A stretch of DNA of 64,000 nt, taken from positions 434,001 through 498,000 of the forward strand of contig JAGTXO010000003.1 in the NCBI GenBank assembly GCA_019448385.1. The letters are read 5' to 3'. Origin of the DNA: Diacronema lutheri (lineage: Eukaryota > Haptophyta > Pavlovophyceae > Pavlovales > Pavlovaceae). A program made the translations under genes and the position numbers. A model generated the notes under the pieces. The model worked only from the letters and a program-made list of their open reading frames with translations. It ran no database searches and was not told the DNA's origin. This document shows positions 11,590 to 20,344 of this stretch, one piece after another (within the stretch, counting starts at the first letter, position 1; the number at the start of each line of letters is the position of its first letter).

Positions 11590-13290
11590 GCGCGCGCTGT
11601 TGCGGGCTACGCAGCAGAAACGACGGGGGAATAGGCGAGCGAGGGTTGGGCGCAGATCAGCGTGGTGGCGCGGCAAGACGAGCGCGCGCCGGGCGCCTGG
11701 CGCGGAGGCGCCCCGCGCGAGGACGCGAGCCGCTTCTCGCACCGGACGGGCGCCCACGCGCAAACCGGCTTTAGAGGGCCAGATGGATGGTGGCCGATGA
11801 CGAATCAGCGCGGCACCCGCCTTTGAAAAAGGGCGTCGCGGCACTGCCCGAATGCGGTACGGACGAGCCGGGCGCCATGCATGGAACGATGCGACGGCGG
11901 CGCGAGCGCGGGACGATCTTGCCCAGGCAATTGTGCGCGTTCAGCGGGCGGCGCGCGCGTTGCGCGTGACGGGGCGCCGAGCGGCACACCGGCGGGGACC
12001 CGCTCGCCGCTGCCGTGGCATCCTCCGCTGCCGGCGTGCTGGCACGCACGCGCATTGCCGGCGCGAGGGGACGGCGAGTGCGCCTCGGCCGAACAGGCGC
12101 GAACGTTACGCCCGAGCGCGTGGCCGAGCACCGGATGGAAGCATGCTTCGTCATGCGGCGGCGACCCGCGCCGATTGCACGCAGCGCCGGCCTAGGCGCG
12201 CATCCGCCCGACGCGGATTTGGACGACGCGTCGACCGGCACGCCGAGCGTCTGCGTCTGCCTCGCGGCCGGTCGCGCCGGCCCCTCTTCGGCTCGCGGCC
12301 GCACGTGCGCCGCGCGCCGCTTCGGCGCGCGGCGCGGCGCGCCTGGAACGCGCGGAACATACGCGCGGTGCGCGGGCACGCCCGCAACGCGCCATTCCAG
12401 CGCGAGCAGTTCGGCAAGCTTGCAGCGCGCGAGCAGCCGGGCATGTGCCGCGGAAACACAGTTCGCTGTGTGCGCCGGCCGCGACGACACGGCGTAGCGG
12501 CGCGAGGCTGGCGGCCGGGGCCACGGGCGTAATCGTGGCGCGACGCCATGGCATGAGTAATAAATCCATGAGTAATAAATCACGGGCCCAAGCTCACGCG
12601 CTCTACGGCCTCTCCCGCATGGCGTGTCGGATCCGCCCCGCAGCCAGGACCGCATTTTCGCTCGGCCACGCAGCGGACCACGGCGCGTTGTGCGCGCCCG
12701 GCGCGAGTGGTGCGAGTGGCGGGCCAAGCCGCGTCGCCCACGGAGCCCGCCCCCGGCTCGGCGGCACCGCTACCGCTTGCTCGCCGGGCCGCGCACCGCC
12801 GTCGCCGCCGCTGCGCGCTTGCCCTGCTTGCCGGCAGGCGGCGGCGGCGGCGGCGGCTGAGGTTGCGGCAGCGGCGCGAGCGCGACGCCGGACGGCGGCA
12901 GCGCCGACGGCACGCGCGCGGCGGCGACCCACGCGGCGTCGGGCAGCGCGCCGGCTTGAGGCCCCTGCTTGCCGGCCGCATTGGCGCCGCCCAGCGCGCC
13001 CTAGAAGGGCGCGCAGGTACGCGGGCCAGTTGCGCGGCGCGCGGTGTTGGCGAGCACCCGCCGGCTGCGCGTCGGCCGCGAGCGGCGCGGCGGGCGTCGC
13101 GCCGGCGGGTGCTGGGCAGCACCGCGCGCCGGCGTCGCGCCCGCCGCCAGCGCGCCGCCCGCCGCCGGCGCCGCGCGCGCCGTCCGAGCCGCGCCCGCCG
13201 CGCCCGCCGCCACCGCGCGCCGCCGCCGCGCATTCGCGCGCGGCGGCGACGGCGGCCGCGGCGAACGCCGCCGCCGCCGCCGCCGCCTCG
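11590..13290. other. Stretch without a recognised gene between the giant gene and the helicase
   Basis: No frame here has a family I recognise. The minus frame from about 12600 to 13290 continues the helicase reading frame as Ala/Arg-rich low complexity and may be its C-terminal tail. A direct duplication of CATGAGTAATAAATC lies at 12552-12581, an AT-rich island in GC-rich DNA. An unseen 5' exon of the giant gene may lie in 11600-12550. Confidence 0.5.
12551..12581. repeat. 15-bp direct repeat, AT-rich
   Basis: CATGAGTAATAAATC occurs twice in tandem. It is one of the few AT-rich spots in the first 15 kb. It lies between the helicase remnant and the giant gene, so it could be a mobile-element edge, but no matching copy was seen elsewhere. 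Confidence 0.7.
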
Positions 13291-13294
13291 CCAC

Positions 13295-14860
13295 CGCTGA
13301 CCGCGCGGAGCACCTCTTTGAAGACGACGGTGCGCGTCACAGGGTCCGGGCCAAGCGCAAAGCGGATGCGCGACGCGTGCCCGACGCGCGAAGCGGCCAC
13401 GTAGAGCTGGCCGTGCGTGAAGCACGGCTCGGCGAGCCACACGCCCGCGCACCCGAGCGCTTGACCCTGCGCCTTGTTACGCCGGCCGCACCGGGAACTG
13501 GCGGTGCAGCCATGCAAACGCGAACGTGCCCTCGTCGGGCGAGTGGTGGTCGATGCGCGCGATGAGCACGGTGCTGTCGCGCCCGGCGGCCGCGCCGGGT
13601 CGCGCGCACTCGAGCAGCCGGCCGCCGGCGCGCACGCCGCGCACGACCAGCCGCGTGCCGCTGCACAGCCCCTCGCCGAGCGAGAGGAGGCGAGTGGCTA
13701 CGAGCTCCGCCGGGTAGGCCGAGACGCCTCGGGCAGCTGCACGGGATCGAGCGGGAATGCGCCGGGCATGGCCCCCGCAGGCGGCACCGCCGCGGGAAAG
13801 GCGCCGTCGCCGAGGCTGCGCGGCAGCTTCGCCCACTCGCCCGCGCCGAGCGCGTCGCCCGTGTCGCGCGCCGCGTTCGAGGCGCGAGAGTTCTCGACCA
13901 AGGCGTACGGCCGATCGTGCTGCCACGATGCCGAGTACTCGAGGCAGGAGCGCACGATCTGCGCGCGCGAGCCGCGCCGTACCACCGGCAAGCACTGGCA
14001 AAAGTCGCCGGCGAGCAGCAACGTCTTGCCGCCGAAGCGCTCGTCGACGCCCGTCACGTCGCGCAAACACCGATCGAGCGAGTCGAGGCGGCCCCGCTTC
14101 TGCATCGGCGCCTCGTCCCCCACGATCATTCGCCGCGGCGGCCACGGAGCGCCCGCGCTCGGAGCGCGGCACGCCATTGAACGGCTTGCCCGTCCGAGTC
14201 GGCGCCGACGGGCACCTTGAAGGTCGAGTGGAAGGTGCGGCCGTCGGGCAGCAGCGTGGCGGCGACGCCCGAGGACGCGCACACGACGACCGCGTGCCCA
14301 TCCGCGCGCACGGCGGCGATGATGGCGCGCTCGACGAACGTCTTGCCCGTGCCGCCCGGCGCGTCGCAAAAGTGCAGCCGGTCGCCCACGCCGCGCAGCG
14401 CCGAGTCGACGACCGCGCCGTGGAGCGCGCGCTGCTGGCCGGTCTCGGCCATCGCCGCGCGCGCCGCCGCCGCGCTCGCAGCCTGCTCGGCGCGATCGTA
14501 GCCCTGCGCGCGCGCGAGCTCGCGCCCGCCCGGCCCGGCCGGCGCGCGCGCCGTGCGCAGACCGGCCACCGCCGCGAGCGCCGCCGCGCGCTCGCGCTCG
14601 TCGGGCACGTACAGCCCCGTGGAGTCGAACGTGTCGGCCCAGGCGGCCACGCTGTACGAGGCGAAGGCGTCCGAGCCGGGCTGCGGCCGCTGCTCGGCGC
14701 GCTTCGGGAGCATGACCCCGCACACGTTCCACTTGGTGCCAAACATCGAGCCCGTGAGCCCCGTGTAGACGCAGTCGAGCTGCGTGGCGATGGCGCAGAC
14801 GTCCTCGTGCCGGATCTCGTCGACCGGTTCGCCATCCGTGGCGTCCAGGATGGCGACTGC
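13295..14860 (-). pseudogene. Pif1/Helitron-type DNA helicase, broken
   Basis: The minus strand carries the Helitron/Pif1 helicase motifs in correct order. These are PGGTGKTFVERAI (Walker A) with SSGVAATLL and GRTFHSTFKVP, then MIVGDEAPM (motif II), LLLAGDFCQCLPV (motif III), TFAFAWLHRQFPVR, NKAQGQALG and THGQLYVAASRVG. The sequence is spread over three reading frames with about three frame changes, and a few residues are lost before the NKAQGQ motif, so it is not a working gene as read. An N-terminal segment upstream (to about 14860) is open. No HUH Rep domain was found beside it, so it is either a Helitron fragment or the helicase of another transposon. It lies on the same strand as the giant gene. 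Confidence 0.85.
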
Positions 14861-15010
14861 GCCCGGGCCGTGACGCCGCGGCGTCGTTCGGCTGCGTCAC
14901 GGAGGAGCGCCATCCGTGCGCCACGGAGGAGCGGCAGGACCACGACGCGGCGTGACGCTGGACGACGCCATGCTGTCGAGGCGCCATGCTGTCGAGCCGC
15001 CATGCTCCGA

Positions 15011-15331
15011 GGCGCCGCCGCTTTCTAAAAGGGTGTAGGGTGTAGGGTGTAGGATGCAAAACAAGCCCTCCCCACATTTGGGCCCGACGTCACTCCTTCT
15101 TCCGTCACAGCGTCATTCCTTCTCCCCCTATGGGACTTTCATAACCGTACTTATCCTACACCCTACACTATGTAAATACTTAGAGAATAGATCCATCCTA
15201 CACTGAGTAAAAGTACTCGTATGTGAGTAACGTCACGGCTTCGAAGAAGGAATGACGTCGGGCCCAAATGTGGGGAGGGCTTGTTTTGCATCCGACACCC
15301 TACACCCTACACCCTTTTGAAAAGCGGCGCC
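15011..15331. mobile_element. Palindromic MITE with telomere-like termini
   Basis: Terminal inverted repeats of about 90 bp (15011-15103 and 15242-15331) match almost perfectly. Each starts near GGCGCCGC, runs through AAAAGGG and three TGTAGGG-type repeats, and ends near GACGTCA and TTCTTC. The 138-bp centre is AT-rich relative to its surroundings and contains a further TCCTACACCCTACAC. No transposase is encoded; short open frames starting inside both ends are by-products of the symmetry. It sits at the 5' side of the helicase remnant. Near-identity of the arms suggests recent insertion or gene conversion. Confidence 0.85.
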
Positions 15332-15746
15332 GAAGGTGGGAGGAAGCCACCCGTATGCGCGCGTTTGAACGTGCGCGGACGGCCGTTGGCTTCGCGCCCT
15401 TTCGCCCACGGTTTGCGCGCCAACGGACCAGTCCTCCGCAGGCGCCGCGCATCGTCTCAGAGGCGGTCGGTGTGGTATGCCGCGCGCATCGTCAGCGCCG
15501 CGGCGTCGAGCTCGGCGGGCGAGGGCGCGTACGTGACGCCGCTCAGCACCTCGTCCGCGCCCGCCCTCGTCGCGCTCGCCGCCTCCGCAGTGCGCGCAGG
15601 CGGCTTCGTGACGGCACGCGAGGCCACGCCGCGCGCTGCAGGTGCCTTCGCGCGCTGCATCGTCTGTCTGCCGGTCCGACGCGCTCTGCTCTGAACGAAC
15701 GGACGGCTCGCCCGACGAGATCTCGTCGCGTGCTCGCTCGCACAAC
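15332..15746. other. Spacer 5' of the decayed plus-strand gene
   Basis: About 400 bp between the MITE and the first plausible ATG (15747). No recognisable gene. The plus frame of the downstream gene is open from 15642, so the true start could be earlier. Confidence 0.4.
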
Positions 15747-16647
15747 ATGCACCCCCAGAACGTCTCCGAGCTGCTGCCCGACGAGATCTTCGGCGACGAG
15801 CTGCTCGTCGACCGGCACTACCGCGTGCGCATCCTTCAGCGCGTCGCCCGCCGCCGCGATGCGGCCGAGGCCAACGTTTGGCTCGACGGCGGGCCCGCCG
15901 ACTCGGTCGTCGGCGCGTGCATGTGCGGCCGAATCTACGCGCTCAAGTGCATGGGCCGGCTCGTCCGCGGCGCCCGGATCCTCGCGCTGCTGCGCAAGAA
16001 CGTCGCGCTCGCCACGTGCCGCGCGCACCTCATGGGCCACATGCTCCAGCGCATCGTCGGCGACAGCGGCGTCGCGCGGCTGCTGCAGCTGGTTGCAGCT
16101 CGTTCGCGTGGATCACGACACGCTCAACGCCGAGCACCAGGCCTTGGAAGCACAGCATGACACCGGCCAAATCATGCGACGGCATGTGCGCGCGCGCCGA
16201 CGCGCTCTCCAAGGACCTCGCACGGGCGCACGAGCACGCTCACAAGCTCGATGGCTATCTGGTGTAATGCAGCGAGCGCCTCCGTGAGAGTGACTCTTTC
16301 AACGGAGCGCTCAAGAACCTGATCACGCGGTGCAGCATGAGATGTGCTGGCTCCACGCCGAGATGTCGTCGCTCGTTGCGAGTTCGCCCGAGGCTTACGC
16401 GAACGACAGCGAGGCCACCGACTTCAAGGACCACGGCGTGTGCGTCGAGTTCGATGTCTTCAACCGCGACGGGGTCGAGGGCGCGCCCGTGCCCGCGACC
16501 GCGCCCACGAAGGCAGAGCCGGGCATCGAGTCCGAGTGCATCGCGCCCGCACAGGCAGAGCCGGGCAGCGAGTCCGAAGCGTCGCGCCCGCGCCCGCGCA
16601 CGCGCCCGCGCCGGCAGAGCCGCGCACCGCGCACCGAGCCCAAGTGA
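15747..16647 (+). pseudogene. Unknown protein gene, probably decayed
   Basis: From the ATG at 15747 a natural-looking frame begins MHPQNVSELLPDEIFGD and continues with RILALLRKNVALATC and HMLQRIVGDSGVA to about 16085. Downstream, coiled-coil-like pieces appear in other frames (LNAEHQALEAQHD, ADALSKDLARAHEHAH). The segment 16330-16647 reads MQHEMCWLHAEMSSLV, then FKDHGVCVEFDVF and a Pro/Glu/Ser tail. The simplest reading is one coiled-coil protein gene broken by two or three frame changes; unrecognised small introns are the alternative. Family and function are not recognised. Confidence 0.45.
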
Positions 16648-17132
16648 GCCAACATGCTGTCGAGGCGCTGGTTCCGGCCACCGGCGCATCGAGGCGCTGG
16701 CTGCGCAGCACGGCCGTGCGCGACACCCGCAGCTCGGCCAACGGCAAGTAGCGCGCCGGCGCAGCGCACGGTATGCCGCGGCGAGCTCAGTCGCGAAGAG
16801 TGTCCGACTGGCCGCGCCCTCCACGGGGTGCACGCGCACTCGGCGCGGTCCGGTCAGTCAGAGGGCCTCAGCTTGCGCGATGCCAGTTGCGATCCCCCCC
16901 GGAATCCGCCATTCTATTCTACTCTGCGTCAATCACCCAAGCCCTTCCGGTCGCCCGCATTCCGGGGTCGGTACCTCCGTCGGCCCGGCTCGGGCCCTCC
17001 GTCCGCCGCGCCCGCTCGACCCCGAATTCTACTCAAAATCGGCCGGTCAGGAGGGGGGTCTCGGTCCTAGGCTCGTCCTAAGCCTCGCCCCGACCCCTCG
17101 AGCGCTTATTGGCTGGCTTTTAACCCTTGATT

Positions 17133-17150
17133 GTACGACCCGGGTCGTAC
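17133..17150. repeat. 18-bp perfect palindrome
   Basis: GTACGACCCGGGTCGTAC is identical to its reverse complement. It lies 41 bp before a TATA-like sequence, so a dimeric-factor binding site is possible; function unknown. Confidence 0.8.
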
Positions 17151-17190
17151 TCTCAGCCTTACACTGGCCGGACCAGCCCGGACCGCGCCC

Positions 17191-17198
17191 TATATAGT
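17191..17198 (+). promoter_or_regulatory. TATA-like element
   Basis: TATATAGT within CCCTATATAGTTGTG, rare in such GC-rich DNA. No convincing gene follows within 300 bp, so it may serve a non-coding transcript or be fortuitous. Confidence 0.35.
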
Positions 17199-17663
17199 TG
17201 TGTTCTGACTTCTGATCCACTGCGCATCTCAGAGCGCATCGGCCACCAGCGCCAGGCGCGAACGATCGTGTGACCGCCGCGGACCGTAGCGCAGGCGCAA
17301 TGCCGGATGCCTGGACAAGGTCCATCATCAGAATGCCGGATGGCCGATGGGCCGACGAGGCGGCCGGGGCCGGGCGACGGGGCGGCGGCGCGGCGCGCAT
17401 GCCTCTCCGCGCTGCTGCGAGCAACTCGCCGTCGCCAACTGAGCGCCGCGTGCCACGTGCCGCGCGATGGGAACTGCCAGTGGAAGACGAGGGCAAAGTG
17501 CGTGGCGCGTGCCACGTGCCGCCGGGCGAATGAGTGCGTGCTGTGTGCGCGCGGCCGCGTTTGAGCAGCCACGTCGGAGGAGCCTTGGAAACCGCACAGG
17601 CGGAGAGCGCGGTGCAACGACGGTCGGAGCCTTGAAAGCGGCCGCGCCGCCCGACCGCGCGTT

Positions 17664-20189
17664 TTACACGGACGCGCCGACCGCGCCTTGCACGCTGCCG
17701 TTGCCCTTGACGAGGTCACGCACGGCAGCGCGCACGTCGCCGCGGTTCTTGACGAGCGCGGTGCGGTTGCGGCCTGCGTCGTCAAAGCCCATCGCCTCGA
17801 GGTCATTGAGGAGCGTGTCCCAGTCTGCGAGCGCACTCAGGTCGTTGACGCACGCGCCAATCTCGTTGTCATTATTCGCGGCGACGGTCGCAAGGAGGGC
17901 GTTGTCCTGCGTGAAGCCCATCGAGCGGAGCGTGGCGACGGCGCGCGCGGAAGCGTCTTCCGATGCAGACGCCGCAGCGCCGGCCGTCGCCGCAGGTGCG
18001 CCAACCGACGCCGCCGCCGACTCGAGCGACGGCGCCGCGGAGAGCGCGAGCGGCTGCGGCTGTGCGCCGGCTGCGGCCACGGCGGGCTCGGCGACGGTGG
18101 CGGCGGCGATCGGCGGCGCCGGCGATGCGACGGCGGGCTTGGTCTCGGCGGCGTTGCGCTGCGCCTGGCGGCTCGCGCGCTGCCGCGCAACAAGCGCCTC
18201 GGCCGTGTGCACGAACGCAACAATGTCCTCCTTGTCCTCAGCGGGCAGCCGGTGCTCGGCCGCGAACGCCTCGGCGACGGCGCGCGCGTCGGCGCCCGAC
18301 GACCACGAGATGGTCAGGCGGCGTCCGTCGGCCACCTCGACGGGGAATGCGAGCGTCGAGAGCGAGAGCGAGGCGAGCGGGTCGGCGGATGTCGGCGCAG
18401 GCGCCGGGGCCGGCGGCGCCGTCGCCGGCGGCGGTGCCGCATCGGCAGGCCAGCGCACCGGCGTCGGCGTCGTGGCTCGCGGCGGCGACGTCTTGGGCTC
18501 GGCGGGCGGCGCGACAGCCGCAGCGTCGGCCGCCGGCTCCTTGGGCTTGAGCTGCACGTCGGCGGCGGCAGGCGCGGCGGCGGCGGCGGCGGCGGCGGTA
18601 TGCGCGGCAGGCTCGGCGGGCTGCTCGCCTGTCGCCCAGCCGCCGCCGCTCGGCGACCCGCGCTCAAAGGCGCGCGCGGCCTGATCGAATGCGTCGGCGA
18701 ACGAGTTGACCGAGCCCGCCGACTCCTCGACCGCGCCCTTCGCCTCGCGCATGATGTCGGAGAGCATGCGCGCGATCGAGCGCGCCTCGTCGACGGCGCC
18801 GCCGGCAGCGCCCTGCTGCGCACCGCCGTCGTCCTCCGCGGCGTCCTGGTCGTCAGTCGCGCCGTGGTCAGCGGGCGCGCCCTCGACGTCGGCCGCGTTG
18901 AACGCGGGCGGCGACGCCGGGTCGACGACCGTCACGCTTGCCCAGATGCGCTGGCCGAAGCGCTTGCCGCGCGGCGTGCACAGCCGCCAGTATCCGACGT
19001 AGCGGCCGAGCGTGTGCGGCGCGACCATGTCGACGGCAATGTCCTGCTCGGCGCCGGGCGCGACGACGCCGTCCGCCGTGCCGACGAGTGCGAGCGGCAG
19101 CGCGCCCATCTGATCGCCGCCGCAGAACGCAAGCCGCGTGCCCGCCGGCCACGGCGCCTCGCCCTCGTTGCGCAGCCGCCAGATCTTGGTGAACTTGGCG
19201 CCAGGCCCGACCTCCGTGCCGTCAAACACGGTCACGTCGCGGATGAAGCGCGCGCCCGGCCGCGCGCGCTCGGCCCACTCGGCGGCGCGCTCGGCGTGCG
19301 CGAAGCCGCCGCCGGCACCGCCGCCGCCGCCGCGGCAGCCGCGCCGCCACGGCCCAACGCCCGAGCCAAAGCCGCCGCCGCTCGGGCCAAACGGTTGGCC
19401 GCGCATCGGCGTGAACGACTCGTCAAATGCGGGCTTGTGCGCGCCAGCTTTGGCGCCCTCCGCCGCAAAGCACGTGTCGCACAGGTCGTAGTTCGGCAGG
19501 ACCTTGGAGTGGTAGCGCACGCCGCGAATTGGTGAGACGTCACACACGTCGCACGTGTGCATCGGGTGGATGCCGGCGAATGGCTGCGCGGCGGGCGTGG
19601 CGTCGTGGCGCGGCGTCGCGCCGAGGTTCTCGTGCGGCGCGGGCGCGGCGACGCCAAACGGCAGCGCGCTGCCTCCGGCCGCCGCCGCCGCCGCCGCCGC
19701 CGCCGTCGCCGCCGCGGGCGCAGGCCCGCCGGCGGGCGCGAGCTCGCCGCGCGCGAGCCGAATGCCGTTCTTGAGGCGGTTGATGATGGGGCGAAGCACC
19801 GGCAACTCCATCGCGACCAAAGTGAGGATTTCGTGCACGTTGGGCGGCGCCGGCGCCGGTGTCTGCGTCGGCGTCGCGAGCCCGCTGGCGGCGGTCGGCG
19901 GCGGCGACGGCGACAAGGGCTGCGCGCCCGGTTTCTTGGAGACGATGAGGCGGAGGATGGGCGGCGTGGCGAGCGCGGCGAGGCGAAGGGCCTCGGCGAG
20001 CTCCTCCGTCGAAGCGATCGTGACAAGGTCGCCCTCGTCGTCCTTGTAGGCGACGTGCAGCGGCGCGACGTCGACACCAAGCAGCTCGGCGACGCGGCGC
20101 TGGACGACCGGCCACGTCAGCTCGGCGGGGTTGGAGATGGAGCAGCGGCGAATGTCCTTGCCGAAAACGATCTTGAGCACGGTGGCCAT
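17664..20189 (-). CDS. NBR1: NBR1-type selective autophagy receptor
   Basis: Single-exon gene of 841 residues. Residues 1-85 form a PB1 domain (MATVLKIVFGKDIRR and YKDDEGDLVTI, with the acidic cluster used for oligomerisation). Residues about 209-260 are a ZZ zinc finger (CDVCDVSPIRGVRYH, YDLCDTCF). Residues about 315-425 are the NBR1 four-tryptophan domain (FTKIWRLRNEGEAPWPAG, GRYVGYWRLCTP). Near the C-terminus are two UBA-like domains (about 747-785 and 793-830). Between them is ADWDTLL, a W-x-x-L LIR motif for ATG8 in the same place as the WDPI motif of Arabidopsis NBR1. The role is to link ubiquitinated cargo to the autophagosome. The linkers are Ala/Pro-rich and longer than usual. The gene is divergent from the lipase, with 155 bp between start codons. 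Confidence 0.95.
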   Translation of the reverse strand: MATVLKIVFGKDIRRCSISNPAELTWPVVQRRVAELLGVDVAPLHVAYKDDEGDLVTIASTEELAEALRLAALATPPILRLIVSKKPGAQPLSPSPPPTAASGLATPTQTPAPAPPNVHEILTLVAMELPVLRPIINRLKNGIRLARGELAPAGGPAPAAATAAAAAAAAAGGSALPFGVAAPAPHENLGATPRHDATPAAQPFAGIHPMHTCDVCDVSPIRGVRYHSKVLPNYDLCDTCFAAEGAKAGAHKPAFDESFTPMRGQPFGPSGGGFGSGVGPWRRGCRGGGGGAGGGFAHAERAAEWAERARPGARFIRDVTVFDGTEVGPGAKFTKIWRLRNEGEAPWPAGTRLAFCGGDQMGALPLALVGTADGVVAPGAEQDIAVDMVAPHTLGRYVGYWRLCTPRGKRFGQRIWASVTVVDPASPPAFNAADVEGAPADHGATDDQDAAEDDGGAQQGAAGGAVDEARSIARMLSDIMREAKGAVEESAGSVNSFADAFDQAARAFERGSPSGGGWATGEQPAEPAAHTAAAAAAAAPAAADVQLKPKEPAADAAAVAPPAEPKTSPPRATTPTPVRWPADAAPPPATAPPAPAPAPTSADPLASLSLSTLAFPVEVADGRRLTISWSSGADARAVAEAFAAEHRLPAEDKEDIVAFVHTAEALVARQRASRQAQRNAAETKPAVASPAPPIAAATVAEPAVAAAGAQPQPLALSAAPSLESAAASVGAPAATAGAAASASEDASARAVATLRSMGFTQDNALLATVAANNDNEIGACVNDLSALADWDTLLNDLEAMGFDDAGRNRTALVKNRGDVRAAVRDLVKGNGSVQGAVGASV

Positions 20190-20344
20190 GGGGACGTGCG
20201 CGCGCGAGGGATTGCTTGGCCGGCTGCTGCGAGGTGGTCGGCGCTGTGGAGCTGCTCAAGCACACCTGGGTTGGACGCCGGGGAAGGACAAGTCCACAGC
20301 CCAGACGTCCGGACAATTCTCCGCGGGCGTCTCTCCGGACAGCG
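20190..20344. promoter_or_regulatory. Divergent promoter between NBR1 and the lipase
   Basis: 155 bp separate the two start codons, so both genes must be driven from this space or from inside each other's 5' ends. No TATA box is seen; CCGGACA occurs twice (20306-20346). Confidence 0.5.

Larger units (their letters stand above)
16648..17663. other. 1-kb stretch without a clear gene
   Basis: GC drops between about 16890 and 17260. This part contains an 18-bp perfect palindrome (17133-17150) and a TATA-like TATATA (17191-17196). Open frames here are short and look non-coding. A non-coding RNA or remnant repeat is possible, but no snRNA, tRNA or 5S motifs were recognised. Confidence 0.5.

Noticed and set aside
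13295-14860. Calling a complete Helitron
   Set aside because: Only the helicase half is present. No HUH Rep motif, no 3' hairpin with CTRR end and no 5' TC end were found.
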